A DNA stretch of 64,000 bases from Prolixibacteraceae bacterium (GTDB lineage: Bacteria > Bacteroidota > Bacteroidia > Bacteroidales > Prolixibacteraceae). The notes beneath the pieces were generated by a model, which was not told the origin of the DNA, made no database searches, and saw only the letters and a list, made by a program, of their open reading frames with translations. The position numbers and the translations under genes were made by a program. Shown here piece after piece: positions 54,402 through 63,221 of this stretch; within the stretch, counting starts at the first letter, position 1; every line of letters begins with the position of its first letter. The stretch spans positions 1 to 64,000 of the forward strand of contig JAOARB010000014.1 in the NCBI GenBank assembly GCA_025210775.1, written 5' to 3'.

Positions 54402-56024
54402 ATGAAAACAAAAAATATACTGCTAGCTCTTAGCTTGTTTGGAGCAGGAATGTTCTCTTCTTGTGAATCCATCTTAGATATTGAACCAGATTCATACTAT
54501 ATTAAGGATAAATTCTTTAAGAATACAGATCAAGCTGAGATGTCTGTTAAAGGTATTTATGATGTCTTTAGCAATACTTATACCTATTCTCATTTGCTCT
54601 CAATGAACTATCCTTTGGATACGGATATCTCTTTTATGAAGGGAGCTAAGATGACTAGTGACAACCGTCTTATTGCACATTATGGTGTGACTCCAACCAC
54701 CTCATATATAGAGAAAACATGGGGACTCCTTTATAGAGGCGTTGAGTATGCCAATGTGGCTATTGAAGGGGTCACAACGATGAAAGAATATAATGAGGGA
54801 GACGAAGAAACCAAAACACGTCTTAGACAGTTGGAAGCGGAAGCAAAATTCTTAAGAGCTTTTATCTATTTTGATTTGGTTAGACTTTGGGGAGATGTGC
54901 CTCTTAAAGTTACTGCAACAGTTTCATCGGATGATTACCGTATCGCTAGAACGGATAGGGATTTAGTATACGAGCAGATTCTAAAGGATCTTTATGAGGC
55001 CAAAACATTATTAGGAGAATCAACGAATTATCAAAACGATCGTGTAAGTCAAGGAGCCATCCGTGGTTATATTGTTCGTGCACTTCTTTATAGAGGAAGT
55101 TACTACTTGGCTTCTGATGGACAGATGAAACGTTCTCCTAAATATAAGGAGTATTTGAAGCAAGCGGCTATAGAGGCTAAAGAGATGATTACAAGAGGTC
55201 ATTATGACCTATATGATGATTACCAACAGCTATTTAAGAATCTTGCAGAATTTAAGCAAGATTCAAAAGAGAATATCTTCGAGATTGCATTCTTTAATGC
55301 ATCCAATGGAAAAGAAGATTCAGGATTTGTTGGAACATGGAACAGTCCTTTAGTGAAAGCTGGGAAATATGGTCGTGCAAATGCTTATGTCCAAGTGATT
55401 CCTGATTTCCGTGAAGAGTTTGAAGGATTAGATCAAAGAAAAGAAGTTTCAGTAGCTAATTTTACTATTGATGCAGCTGGTGAGAAGCAAACGATAGGAA
55501 AAGGAAAACCTTTTTATCCAGGTAAATGGCGAAGAGATTGGATTGCTGAAGATGCTAAAGATCCTAATAATACTAGTGTAAACTGGTGTATGCTTCGTTA
55601 TTCAGATGTATTACTAATGTTTGCTGAGGCCGTAAATGAGGTTAGAGATGAACTTCCTAATGGAGTGACCCTTCATGATGCTTTTGAAGCCATTAATAAG
55701 GTAAGAAAAAGAGCTGGTGTTGTGGACCTTCCTGAAACATTGAATTTTAATGAATTCCAAGAGGCAATACGTCAAGAACGTAAACTAGAATTATGTTTTG
55801 AGGGATGGCGTAAATTTGACCTTGTACGTTGGAATGAGTTAGGTCAAAAGTTAAAAGATACGTATGAATCAATGAATACAAAATATCCTAGCAGTAATTC
55901 TATAGGAAACCAAATCGGTTATATTGCAGGTAAGAATTTTGTTAATAATAAGCATGAGTTGTTGCCTATCCCTCAAAGAGAGAGATCAGAAAATAACTTG
56001 TTAACGCAGAATCCAGGTTACTAA
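54402..56024 (+). CDS. SusD/RagB family nutrient-binding outer membrane lipoprotein
   Basis: A 540-residue lipoprotein that forms the lid of the SusC transporter and captures the substrate. Lipobox FSSC (Cys near 20) is followed by the standard start ILDIEPDSYY. Conserved SusD motifs are present: EAKFLRAFIYFDLVRLWGDVPL (near 148-168), RGYIVRALLYRG (TPR region), YSDVLLMFAEAVNEV (near 405), the R-K-R-A-G motif NKVRKRAGV, RQERKLELCFEGWRKFDLVRW (near 460-480) and a final LLPIPQRE...NPGY. Complete length. The last gene of the lipoprotein/SusC/SusD operon. Confidence 0.95.
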   Translation: MKTKNILLALSLFGAGMFSSCESILDIEPDSYYIKDKFFKNTDQAEMSVKGIYDVFSNTYTYSHLLSMNYPLDTDISFMKGAKMTSDNRLIAHYGVTPTTSYIEKTWGLLYRGVEYANVAIEGVTTMKEYNEGDEETKTRLRQLEAEAKFLRAFIYFDLVRLWGDVPLKVTATVSSDDYRIARTDRDLVYEQILKDLYEAKTLLGESTNYQNDRVSQGAIRGYIVRALLYRGSYYLASDGQMKRSPKYKEYLKQAAIEAKEMITRGHYDLYDDYQQLFKNLAEFKQDSKENIFEIAFFNASNGKEDSGFVGTWNSPLVKAGKYGRANAYVQVIPDFREEFEGLDQRKEVSVANFTIDAAGEKQTIGKGKPFYPGKWRRDWIAEDAKDPNNTSVNWCMLRYSDVLLMFAEAVNEVRDELPNGVTLHDAFEAINKVRKRAGVVDLPETLNFNEFQEAIRQERKLELCFEGWRKFDLVRWNELGQKLKDTYESMNTKYPSSNSIGNQIGYIAGKNFVNNKHELLPIPQRERSENNLLTQNPGY

Positions 56025-56065
56025 ATTTTGTAGATTTTTTATCTTGTTTTAGTTTTTGTTTATAT

Positions 56066-56094
56066 AAAGGGGGCTCTTTGAGTCCTCTTTTTTT
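56066..56094 (+). terminator. Terminator after susD
   Basis: AAAGGGGGCTC (56066-56076) pairs with GAGTCCTCTTT (56080-56090) with two G-U pairs and a TTT loop, followed by a T-run. Confidence 0.85.
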
Positions 56095-56279
56095 GTTTAT
56101 ATCCTATCGGTATAGACCTTTTATCTTTTGATCCTATGCGTTATTGGAGAATAATAAAGAAAAAATAGTCTTGTGTTATGTCTTGATAGTTAGTTGTTTA
56201 TTGTTGTTTTTGTGTCCCTTTGAATAAAAAAAGTAATTTTAGATGTTACATTTCTATTCTTTTGTCGTCATGCAAGTGT

Positions 56280-56783
56280 ATGAGATCTGAAAAAAACATA
56301 TTATCTCCAGTGTTGAGGCAGAGGTTAATTCTTTTTGCTAACACATTTATTAAAGATATCTCTTATGCAGAAGATGTTGTTCAAGATGTGCAACTCAAAC
56401 TGCTGACAAAAGAGGAGATCTTTCTTAATGTGAAGAATAAGGAGGCATTCCTTTTTCGTATGGTTCGAAATAGATGCCTAGATCTTATAAAGAGTAAGAA
56501 TGCGAATTATCTCCCTTTGGAGGTAGATATGGATGCGGAAATTCAAGATCTCATGCAGCATATCGAAAATAGAGACATGTCTATCGTGATCAAGCATTTA
56601 ATGCAGAACCTTCCTGAAAAGCAACGAAATGTTATCTATTTAACAGACGTGGAACAGATGGATAGTGAAGAAATTGAGAAAATTATGGCATTGGAAGCAA
56701 CTGCCGTAAGAGTGAATCTTTCTAGAGCAAGGAAGAAGATTAGAGAACAACTGTTAAAAATATGTGCATATGGTACCTCCTAA
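56280..56783 (+). CDS. ECF-type RNA polymerase sigma-70 factor (FecI-like)
   Basis: A 167-residue alternative sigma factor with region 2 (FANTFIKDISYAEDVVQDVQLKL, about 20-45, then LFRMVRNRCLDLIKSK) and region 4 (LPEKQRNVIYLTDVEQMDSEEI, about 110-130, with ATAVRVNLSRARKKIREQL as the DNA-recognition helix). The ATG at 56280 is chosen; the frame also allows TTG at 56220, giving 20 poorly matching residues. It overlaps the next gene, a putative anti-sigma factor, by 14-20 bp, which couples their translation. This is the standard layout of envelope-sensing ECF units. Confidence 0.88.
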   Translation: MRSEKNILSPVLRQRLILFANTFIKDISYAEDVVQDVQLKLLTKEEIFLNVKNKEAFLFRMVRNRCLDLIKSKNANYLPLEVDMDAEIQDLMQHIENRDMSIVIKHLMQNLPEKQRNVIYLTDVEQMDSEEIEKIMALEATAVRVNLSRARKKIREQLLKICAYGTS

Positions 56784-57264
56784 GATAAATGAGCTTTTAC
56801 AGAAATATTATGATGGGAGTGCGACCACCAATGAAATGGATGAGTTGATCTATTATTTCCATCATACAGACCCTCTACCTGTAGAGTTGATGGCGGATAG
56901 TATTCTCTTTAAAGGAATGCACCAATGGCGTGAAACCTTGCCTAAAGGGGATGTAGAAGTGATAAATACAGATCGAAAGAAAAGAAGACTAAAACTTCAT
57001 TTCTGGCAAAAGTGTAGTATTGCAGCTTCTTTATTGTTATTGATTTTTGTTGCAGAGAAAGGTTATAGAGAATATTTCCCGAATCAAAAGGTGGTATATG
57101 GTTACTATAATGGAGTGCCGATTACAGATCCCATTATTGCAAAAACAAAAATGAAGAACTCTTTTAAAATGATGGCTCCCTCTTTATATCGAATGGAAGA
57201 GGAGGTAAATAAACTAGAAAAGATAAACAGGTGTCAAGTCGTATTAAATAGTATAAAACCATGA
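56764..57264 (+). CDS. Putative single-pass anti-sigma factor
   Basis: A 166-residue membrane protein: a cytoplasmic N-terminus of about 80 residues beginning INELLQKYYDGSATTNEMDEL, like the N-terminus of FecR-type anti-sigma factors; a TM helix at about 89-99 and beyond (SIAASLLLLIFVAEKG); and a short periplasmic tail of about 65 residues in place of a full FecR domain. The start may be ATG 56764 or 56770. It overlaps the sigma gene upstream and the DUF4252 gene downstream by 4 bp (ATGA), so all are translated as a unit. The function is inferred from context. Confidence 0.65.
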   Translation: MHMVPPKINELLQKYYDGSATTNEMDELIYYFHHTDPLPVELMADSILFKGMHQWRETLPKGDVEVINTDRKKRRLKLHFWQKCSIAASLLLLIFVAEKGYREYFPNQKVVYGYYNGVPITDPIIAKTKMKNSFKMMAPSLYRMEEEVNKLEKINRCQVVLNSIKP

Positions 57265-57758
57265 TAAAAAGAATAATATTTACGTTTTGTTTATTTACAT
57301 CGATGATCTCATGGGGACAAGATAGTGTAGCAGAATATCTTTCTGACCTTTCAGGTAAACGAGGATATACTACTATTGAATTTACTCCTTTTATGTTTGA
57401 TTTGATCAGAGATTGTTCCGATCAAGAAGATATCTCGGAAGAACAAGATCTGTTCAATAATATTGAGTCGATGCTAATGGTGACAACTAAGAATCGAGAG
57501 TTAGTCCCTAAGGTGATTTCATTGTCTAAAAGTGATAGATACCAATTGATGATGGATATGTACGATGAAGATCAATCCCATCTGATATTCTATGTCAAGA
57601 AAAAAGGAAAGAAAGTATCTGACTTCTTGATGTTAGTAGATGGGGAAGGGGATCTTCTTATTCTTAAACTTAAGTGTGATCTTACCATGAAACAACTTAA
57701 AACCGTAACACGTCAGATTTCTGTTAGAGGTGTAAACAAATTTGAGATTAAATTATAA
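57261..57758 (+). CDS. DUF4252-like exported protein, first copy
   Basis: A 165-residue protein with signal peptide 1-19 (ending SWGQ). The remainder has the DUF4252 layout: FTPFMFDLIRDC, a central IESMLMVTTKNRELVPK segment, a YQLMMDMYDEDQSHLIFYVKKKGKKVSDFLMLVDGEG block (shown here in pieces: YQLMMDMYDED, VSDFLMLVDGEGDLLIL) and a terminal MKQLKTVTRQI. DUF4252 proteins often follow ECF sigma genes in Bacteroidota; no biochemical role is known. It starts with ATGA overlapping the anti-sigma stop. Confidence 0.75.
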   Translation: MIKRIIFTFCLFTSMISWGQDSVAEYLSDLSGKRGYTTIEFTPFMFDLIRDCSDQEDISEEQDLFNNIESMLMVTTKNRELVPKVISLSKSDRYQLMMDMYDEDQSHLIFYVKKKGKKVSDFLMLVDGEGDLLILKLKCDLTMKQLKTVTRQISVRGVNKFEIKL

Positions 57759-57770
57759 ATCTATATTGCT

Positions 57771-58259
57771 ATGAAGAAAATGAAAATAAAATTCTTAACC
57801 CTTCTTTTTGTATGTCTGCCTATGCTTACATGGGCTAAAGGTGGTGTGCCTGTTCTATACGCACAAACCAGTGGATTAGAGGATGTTCAACGTTTCACTA
57901 TCTCTGCCTCTTGGTTAGGTAATACTAGTTTGGATTGTGAGATTAATGTGGAGAGTTTAATGAAGAATACGGATGATATCTATTTCCTAACTACATCTAC
58001 TCAAAAGAAGAAACTCTTTCCTTTATGGGATAAAATAAGAAAAGATTTTAGCTACAAGAAGATGATGTCCATTCATGACGATGGGAGTAATATTGAGTGT
58101 TGGTGTAATATGAAAAGTCGAAATACGATAGAAGAGGTGGTGATGGTTATTCAGGGAGATAACTCTCTTTTACTTCTTGGTTTGACTGGAGAATATAGTA
58201 AACAGCAAATTAAAGAGTTGATGAAGAAAAACAAGAAGATTACGGTTAAAACGAAATAA
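57771..58259 (+). CDS. DUF4252-like exported protein, second copy
   Basis: A 162-residue relative of the preceding gene with signal peptide 1-22 (ending TWAK). The shared pattern is INVESLMKNTDDIYFLTTS, a polar KKMMSIHDDGSNIECW, EVVMVIQGDNSLLLLGLTG and a terminal SKQQIKELMKK. It is more diverged from the DUF4252 norm than the first copy, yet the length and strand order agree, so the pair probably arose by duplication. Last gene of the sigma operon. Confidence 0.65.
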   Translation: MKKMKIKFLTLLFVCLPMLTWAKGGVPVLYAQTSGLEDVQRFTISASWLGNTSLDCEINVESLMKNTDDIYFLTTSTQKKKLFPLWDKIRKDFSYKKMMSIHDDGSNIECWCNMKSRNTIEEVVMVIQGDNSLLLLGLTGEYSKQQIKELMKKNKKITVKTK

Positions 58260-58302
58260 CCTTATCTTGCTTGGTGACTTTATTAATATCATAAAAATAA
58301 AA

Positions 58303-58384
58303 AAAAGAGAGACCTAGTAGCTGAAAAAGAGTGTGTAGGTAAAATAGTCAAAAGGTATTTATCATTTAGATCTAGGTTCTCTCT
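58303..58384 (-). terminator. Hairpin terminator candidate for the minus-strand membrane-protein gene
   Basis: On the minus strand the arms CTCTCTCC... to AGGTCTCTC enclose a loop of about 55 nt and are followed by eight T. The long loop makes it uncertain. Confidence 0.45.
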
Positions 58385-58409
58385 CCACTTTGAATTGTAA
58401 TTTATAAAA

Positions 58410-58490
58410 AAAACAGAACACAATAAAGAAACTTATGGTAATAGTTACTCTGTTCTGACTTTAATCATATTGGTATTGTTGTTCTGTTTT
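58410..58490 (-). terminator. Second hairpin terminator candidate with alternative pairing
   Basis: AAAACAGAACA at 58410-58420 pairs with TGTTCTGTTTT at 58480-58490 (and, by a 7-bp alternative, with TGTTCTG at 58451-58457); on the minus strand eight T follow. Confidence 0.5.
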
Positions 58491-58625
58491 AATGGTCTTC
58501 TTACTGCTCTTTCAATTCATAACGGGAAATATCTCTTTACAGAAAGCGTTATATTTCCTCATTGCAACCTTTTCTTTTTTATCTTTTGTAACTAGATAGG
58601 TCATCTCGTTTAGGTGGAACAAGAT

Positions 58626-59048
58626 TTAATAGTATCTCTTATGGTCGATATTTTGTTGCATATGATCGTCCTTTTCTGGAAAAATAAGTCTGAATAATAC
58701 CAGAAATAATAAAATAAATAGGGTCAAGAATACAGCTTTCCATATTGACCTATGTGCTAAGATGATTACTGCAATAATAGGAAGTATAATTCCCCAATAT
58801 TGCATTGGAATCCAAAATAGCGAATGTTTCTTTTGGTATTTTATTTGTCCAGTCCCTTCGTTGATTTCTTCCTTCTTACTATTCCATGAATTGCCCGCGA
58901 ACCAAGAAAAAAGAGCGGTTACAAGTAGTCCGATAATGACGGGATATAGCCCTATTATAAAATAGTAAGGTCTAAACAAAACTATCCCTATTGTTGTAAA
59001 TGCAAATACAAAAAGTATCCATATCCCCCTTCCGGACCAAATAATCAT
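58626..59048 (-). CDS. Small multi-pass membrane protein
   Basis: A 140-residue protein with about four hydrophobic helices: residues 8-26 (IWILFVFAFTTIGIVLF), 28-50 (FIIGLYPVIIGLLVTALFSW), 80-98 (WIPMQYWGIILPIIAVIIL) and 103-122 (AVFLTLFILLFLVLFRLIF), separated by a Lys/Glu-rich loop (NSKKEEINEGTGQIKY). No family is recognised and no catalytic motif is visible. It is a lone minus-strand gene convergent to the sigma operon. Confidence 0.6.
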   Translation of the reverse strand: MIIWSGRGIWILFVFAFTTIGIVLFRPYYFIIGLYPVIIGLLVTALFSWFAGNSWNSKKEEINEGTGQIKYQKKHSLFWIPMQYWGIILPIIAVIILAHRSIWKAVFLTLFILLFLVLFRLIFPEKDDHMQQNIDHKRYY

Positions 59049-59499
59049 AATGATCTTAATTTCTTGTTATGCCTACTCCTGTTTATTGTCTTTGTTCTGC
59101 ATATTCCGACATTCTGTAGTTCTGCTTATTCTTGTGAAGTGGTACTACTTTATGATACAAAGAGTGATTCTTATTGATCTATACAAATATAATGTTAAAT
59201 AATGTGTTATTGTGTATTGTTTTATAGATATATTGATTTTAATAGCCTTTTGTGTTATCCATTTAGCTATTATGGTTGATCCAGTGCTTATAAAAAAACA
59301 GAAACCCTGAAAGAAGAAGACCAGAGAGTTGATCTTTTCTATTCAGGGTTTCAGTTTCTTAATACCTATCGTTTACCACCATCATATTCTTATTGCGGAA
59401 TTTGTTTCCCTTTAGAAATATTTGCGGTATGATAATCTTATTATTATCTGTCTTTGTTGCAATAAGCAACGTTACAAAAGCCTTCCCTTTATTGGTTCC
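59049..59499. other. 450-bp spacer with Sel1-gene terminator
   Basis: No gene seen. Apart from the terminator at 59294-59352 it is AT-rich; a TTTG-type promoter for the membrane-protein gene could not be identified. Confidence 0.5.
59294..59352 (-). terminator. Terminator of the Sel1-repeat gene
   Basis: On the minus strand GAAACCCTGAA (59352-59342) pairs with TTCAGGGTTTC (59311-59301) and is followed by seven T. Inner A/G-rich pairing extends the stem. Confidence 0.85.
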
Positions 59500-62079
59500 T
59501 TATAGAAGGCTACTGTCTATTTTGTATCGTTGTGCATATCTTGCGTTTTTTCTTGTTCCAATTCCTTTCTGATATGCCCTATAAAGATAAGCCTTTGAGA
59601 TAGCTGTATTTTGTTTCGCTAAAGAACGCCAATAAAATAGTGCTTTTGAAGAATTGGATGGTGCACCAATTCCAAATTCATTTATAAAACCAAGATTAAT
59701 CATGGCTTCTTGGCTCCCCATTCTATATGCTTGTTCGTAATATAACCTAGCTTTCTTTAGATCTTGGATAGGAGAGGGACCATAGAAATAGATTCTAGCA
59801 AGCAATTGCTTCGTATTTATTAAATAGTTCGAGTCAAGATTATTGGTGATGTTGCTTGAATGTTTCTCAATCCAACGTATCCATGTTTGTTGCTCTTTGG
59901 TCGTTTTGATCTTAGTTATTTCTTCTAATTGATTAATCTGTTTTGCGATCTCCTCGGTGCTATTTTGCTTGGTTTGCTTTAATGCGATTGCTGCATATTG
60001 AACCATTGCATTAGGACTTTGGATAGCAATACGACTATATTTATCGGCAAGCTCTTGGTCTGGTAAAATGGTTTTGTATCCAGAGTGATATATTTGGGCC
60101 AATAAATAAACGGCTTCCGTTGATCCTCCTTCAAGCGCACTATGGAGCCACATCAATCCATCACTAAGGTTTTCCTGTCCATCGACTCCTTTTAAATACC
60201 AGTAGCCAAGAATCGTTTGAGCCCAATAGTTTTGGGCATATGCCTGACTTTTAATATATTCGATATCACTCCATTGATTCTCTTTCCATTGGGTGATCGC
60301 AACAGGCTTATTCCCCGATTTAGCTATTTTACTCCAGTAATTCGCCTTCTCTTGATTATATTCGACCCCTAACTGATCTGTATTATAACATTCTCCAAGA
60401 AAATTAGCGATAGTTTTATTCCCATCATAAGCGATCTTTTCTAAAGCTTTAATGTCTTTATTTATGACCTTAGGATTAACGCGTTTATAATTATATAATG
60501 ATAATGGTTGATACGACGCTTTGTCTCCTAGAGATGCTGCAATGATATAATGGTGTAAGGCACTATCTCTCTCTACTTTGGTACCTAGCCCTTTAATGTA
60601 ATATTCTGCCAGTTTTCGGTGTGATTTCGCGTAACCTAGTTCCGCCCCTAGTTTATTCCATCTAAAAGCTTCTTTGAAATTTCCTTTCTTTTCGAATTCT
60701 CTTCCGATACGAAAATGTTCTATCCCAGAGAAATCCACATCCATCTTTGCTGCCAGTGAATATAGATGTGCTTGATCACCCAATTGTTTTTTCTCTTTCG
60801 ATGTTAACTTATAATGGATGTTGGCTTTTCCTAAAATAAAATCTCTATAGACTGGATCTCTCTTTACGCCCCATCCATGACCATAACAGTCTGCCAAATT
60901 CGAAGCAACATGGTCTACACCCAATTTCATAGCTTTCTCATACCATTCACAAGCTTTACCATAGTTTCTTTTAACGCCTTTACCATAAAAATAGATCTGA
61001 CCTAATTGAGCCATTGCTTCCGCATCATTTTGATCGGCTAATTGTAAATATAATGCTTTGGCTTTCGAATAATCACGAACTACTCCTTCTCCTTTATAAT
61101 ATAGGTTCGCAAGAATCTTTGTTGAAATCGAATCTCCTTGTTTTGACGCTTTATGATACCATAGTATTGATTTGCTTCTTTTCCCTCTATAATAGATCTC
61201 TCCCAATTGTCTCTGCGCTAGGATCTGTCCATTCTGTGCTAATGGAAGAAGATAAGGAATCGCTTTTTGAGGTGATCTTTTTTGACCATAACTGCCATGT
61301 AAATAGCTGTCGGCAACCATTCTCAATGCAGTGGTGTCCTTTTGTTTGGCTGCGGAAACCAATTTCTCAAAACTTTTATTGCTATTCTTAGCTATCCCTA
61401 ACCCTTCTAGTTCGAGTTGTGATAAAAGATGATTCGCTTGATTGTTCTTTCCCTTTGAGGCCTTTTCTAACCACTCAACCGCGTGGTCTATGTTGATAAT
61501 ATAGTGACTTCCAAGATATGCTTTCCCTAGTAGATAGGCACTATTGGCATCTCCCGTTTCAGCTCCTTCGACTATCTGTTCTAAACTTGGATTTAAGGTG
61601 TTAAACTGAGAAGGGTAGGGGTATAGTGCTAAAAACAGTTGTGAAGCGAGATCCCCTCTATTGGCTTCCTCTTTTAGAATCTTGTATCCATCTATGATCT
61701 CCATCTGCTCAAACAACAAGCTAATCGCTTTGGCATATCTCTCAGATCCTAAAGACGAACTTACGCTCTCTTCAATACTCTTAGCTGATTCTTCTGCTTT
61801 GACTTGATTTTCTGTAGTAACCTCTATAGTGTCTTTGCTGTCGATATTTTGAGAATCTTTTAGGGTGTCAGAATCCATCTCCGAAGTACTCTTTTTTATG
61901 TTCTCATCCACCTTTACATCTAATGTGTCTTTAATTTGACTTGGTATTGGTGTGGTTGATACTTGCTTTAATGTGTCCTTTCCCAAGATAGAATGAAATG
62001 TAATCGAATAAATTGATGGTGATAATAAAAGTAAAGAGTTGAGAATAAAAATCCTCTTAAGAGTAGATCTTGTTATCAT
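59500..62079 (-). CDS. Large Sel1-repeat (SLR) protein
   Basis: An 859-residue exported protein. Signal peptide at the start (IFILNSLLLLSPSIYS), an acidic Ser/Thr/Asp-rich linker to about 110, then about 17-20 Sel1-like alpha-helical repeats of 34-36 residues (e.g. AYLLGKAYLGS, AMAQLGQIYFYGKGVKRNYG, WAQTILGYWYLKG, AMINLGFINEFGIG). The ATG at 62079 is chosen for the signal peptide; the frame starts at 62127. SLR proteins scaffold complexes and often act in envelope stress or signalling; the partner is unknown. Single gene. Confidence 0.8.
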   Translation of the reverse strand: MITRSTLKRIFILNSLLLLSPSIYSITFHSILGKDTLKQVSTTPIPSQIKDTLDVKVDENIKKSTSEMDSDTLKDSQNIDSKDTIEVTTENQVKAEESAKSIEESVSSSLGSERYAKAISLLFEQMEIIDGYKILKEEANRGDLASQLFLALYPYPSQFNTLNPSLEQIVEGAETGDANSAYLLGKAYLGSHYIINIDHAVEWLEKASKGKNNQANHLLSQLELEGLGIAKNSNKSFEKLVSAAKQKDTTALRMVADSYLHGSYGQKRSPQKAIPYLLPLAQNGQILAQRQLGEIYYRGKRSKSILWYHKASKQGDSISTKILANLYYKGEGVVRDYSKAKALYLQLADQNDAEAMAQLGQIYFYGKGVKRNYGKACEWYEKAMKLGVDHVASNLADCYGHGWGVKRDPVYRDFILGKANIHYKLTSKEKKQLGDQAHLYSLAAKMDVDFSGIEHFRIGREFEKKGNFKEAFRWNKLGAELGYAKSHRKLAEYYIKGLGTKVERDSALHHYIIAASLGDKASYQPLSLYNYKRVNPKVINKDIKALEKIAYDGNKTIANFLGECYNTDQLGVEYNQEKANYWSKIAKSGNKPVAITQWKENQWSDIEYIKSQAYAQNYWAQTILGYWYLKGVDGQENLSDGLMWLHSALEGGSTEAVYLLAQIYHSGYKTILPDQELADKYSRIAIQSPNAMVQYAAIALKQTKQNSTEEIAKQINQLEEITKIKTTKEQQTWIRWIEKHSSNITNNLDSNYLINTKQLLARIYFYGPSPIQDLKKARLYYEQAYRMGSQEAMINLGFINEFGIGAPSNSSKALFYWRSLAKQNTAISKAYLYRAYQKGIGTRKNARYAQRYKIDSSLL

Positions 62080-63221
62080 GTGCTTTCTTCGTTTTTTTAA
62101 TGAAATGAATGTTATTATTCTATTCAAATGCCCAAAACAAGCAAATCACTAGGGGATATGATTCCTTTGTTTGATTGTTTCCACGAAATTAATTAATAGA
62201 TGGATTTATTGAAAGCCTTCGACTAAATCAAATGCATCTAATTTGAATTTTAACAAAAATAGCATTGCGATGAAGGTTCTTATGGTGGTTTCTTTAATAG
62301 AAATCGCTTTCCCATTCAATTTAAAGAGTCGCGTTATTATTAATACCAATATCAGAAGTTTCGAAGCTCATCGTTTCGTATTTTACTGAAATCTCAAAAG
62401 TAGTTTTATACACAGTTTAACCTACATTTCCTCTTGAGAAATCATTTAATGGGATCTGAAAGTGAGTATATTCGATCTTATTACAAGAATAAACCAGAGA
62501 GCATTTAATTTACACTTATTTTACATTCCTAGTGGTGTTTTTACTCCCTGTCAATCAATGATTCATACTACTTATGTTTAACACAACATCGTTTTTAGCC
62601 CAAATCTAGAACACTACTCTTTTATGTCAACTACAGGTCAAATTCACTATAACTTCATATCAATTTCATATCAACTTCATATCAAGTTCACTTATGCGTT
62701 ATGATAAAATGAACTTGATATGAAGTTAATATGGTGATAAAGTGAATTGCGTATAAAAAAGAAATGAAGTTATGGTAAGTTTGATATCCTGATAATATTA
62801 AGTGGATGTAGAATTAAGTAATATTTAGTGCTTATAGGAATTGTCTCTAACGGGGCGCCCTCAAAAAATATTATTGATAATTAATCTGGTAGAATATTTA
62901 AATAGACTAGAGTAATCTGTTGTTTTGTACTAGATGTTAAGCTATAAATAAGTTTGTGTCTATTGTTTTAACAGAGAGGTTCCAAAATATGAATATGGTC
63001 TGTTTTAAATCAGTATATTGTTATTAATCTATTTTTAACCATATCAGAACATAGACTTAAATTTCAATTAAATTTGGAATTATTAACGAAATGATTAATC
63101 ATGTAAAACTTTATTCGTTCTATTTTGTCATTTGTATACAATCTCAGTGATTTAGTGATTCCGTATTGATGTATTCTCTAAAATGATTTATTATTCACCT
63201 TGGATTAAAAATATAGATAGT
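62080..63221. other. 1.1-kb gene-poor region with a repeat/palindrome element
   Basis: No credible gene on either strand; short frames are broken by stops. 62220-62500 has more even base use and short open stretches that could be a decayed gene, but no family could be recognised. The element at 62641-62748 is described separately. Confidence 0.55.
62641..62748. repeat. Three tandem 11-mers plus inverted copy (large palindrome)
   Basis: Three near-identical units TTCATATCAA (near 62655, 62666 and 62677) are followed by an inverted copy. AACTTCATATCAAGTTCA (62673-62690) and TGAACTTGATATGAAGTT (62710-62727) are perfect 18-bp inverted arms with 19-bp spacer. The outer flanks AATTCACT (62641-62648) and AGTGAATT (62741-62748) also mirror each other. 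Confidence 0.8.

Larger units (their letters stand above)
58260..58625. other. Convergent spacer with two long hairpins
   Basis: No gene. Hairpin one: left arm near 58306-58317 and right arm 58372-58384 (GAGAGACCTAG against CTAGGTTCTCTC, one bulge), with a T-run on the minus side. Hairpin two: AAAACAGAACA (58410-58420) and TGTTCTGTTTT (58480-58490), also with a minus-side T-run; a third TGTTCTG copy at 58451-58457 offers an alternative partner. These probably terminate the minus-strand membrane-protein gene. Confidence 0.55.

Noticed and set aside
62220..62500. Possible decayed transposase or gene remnant
   Set aside because: Short open stretches exist on both strands but no motif could be matched, so no claim is made.
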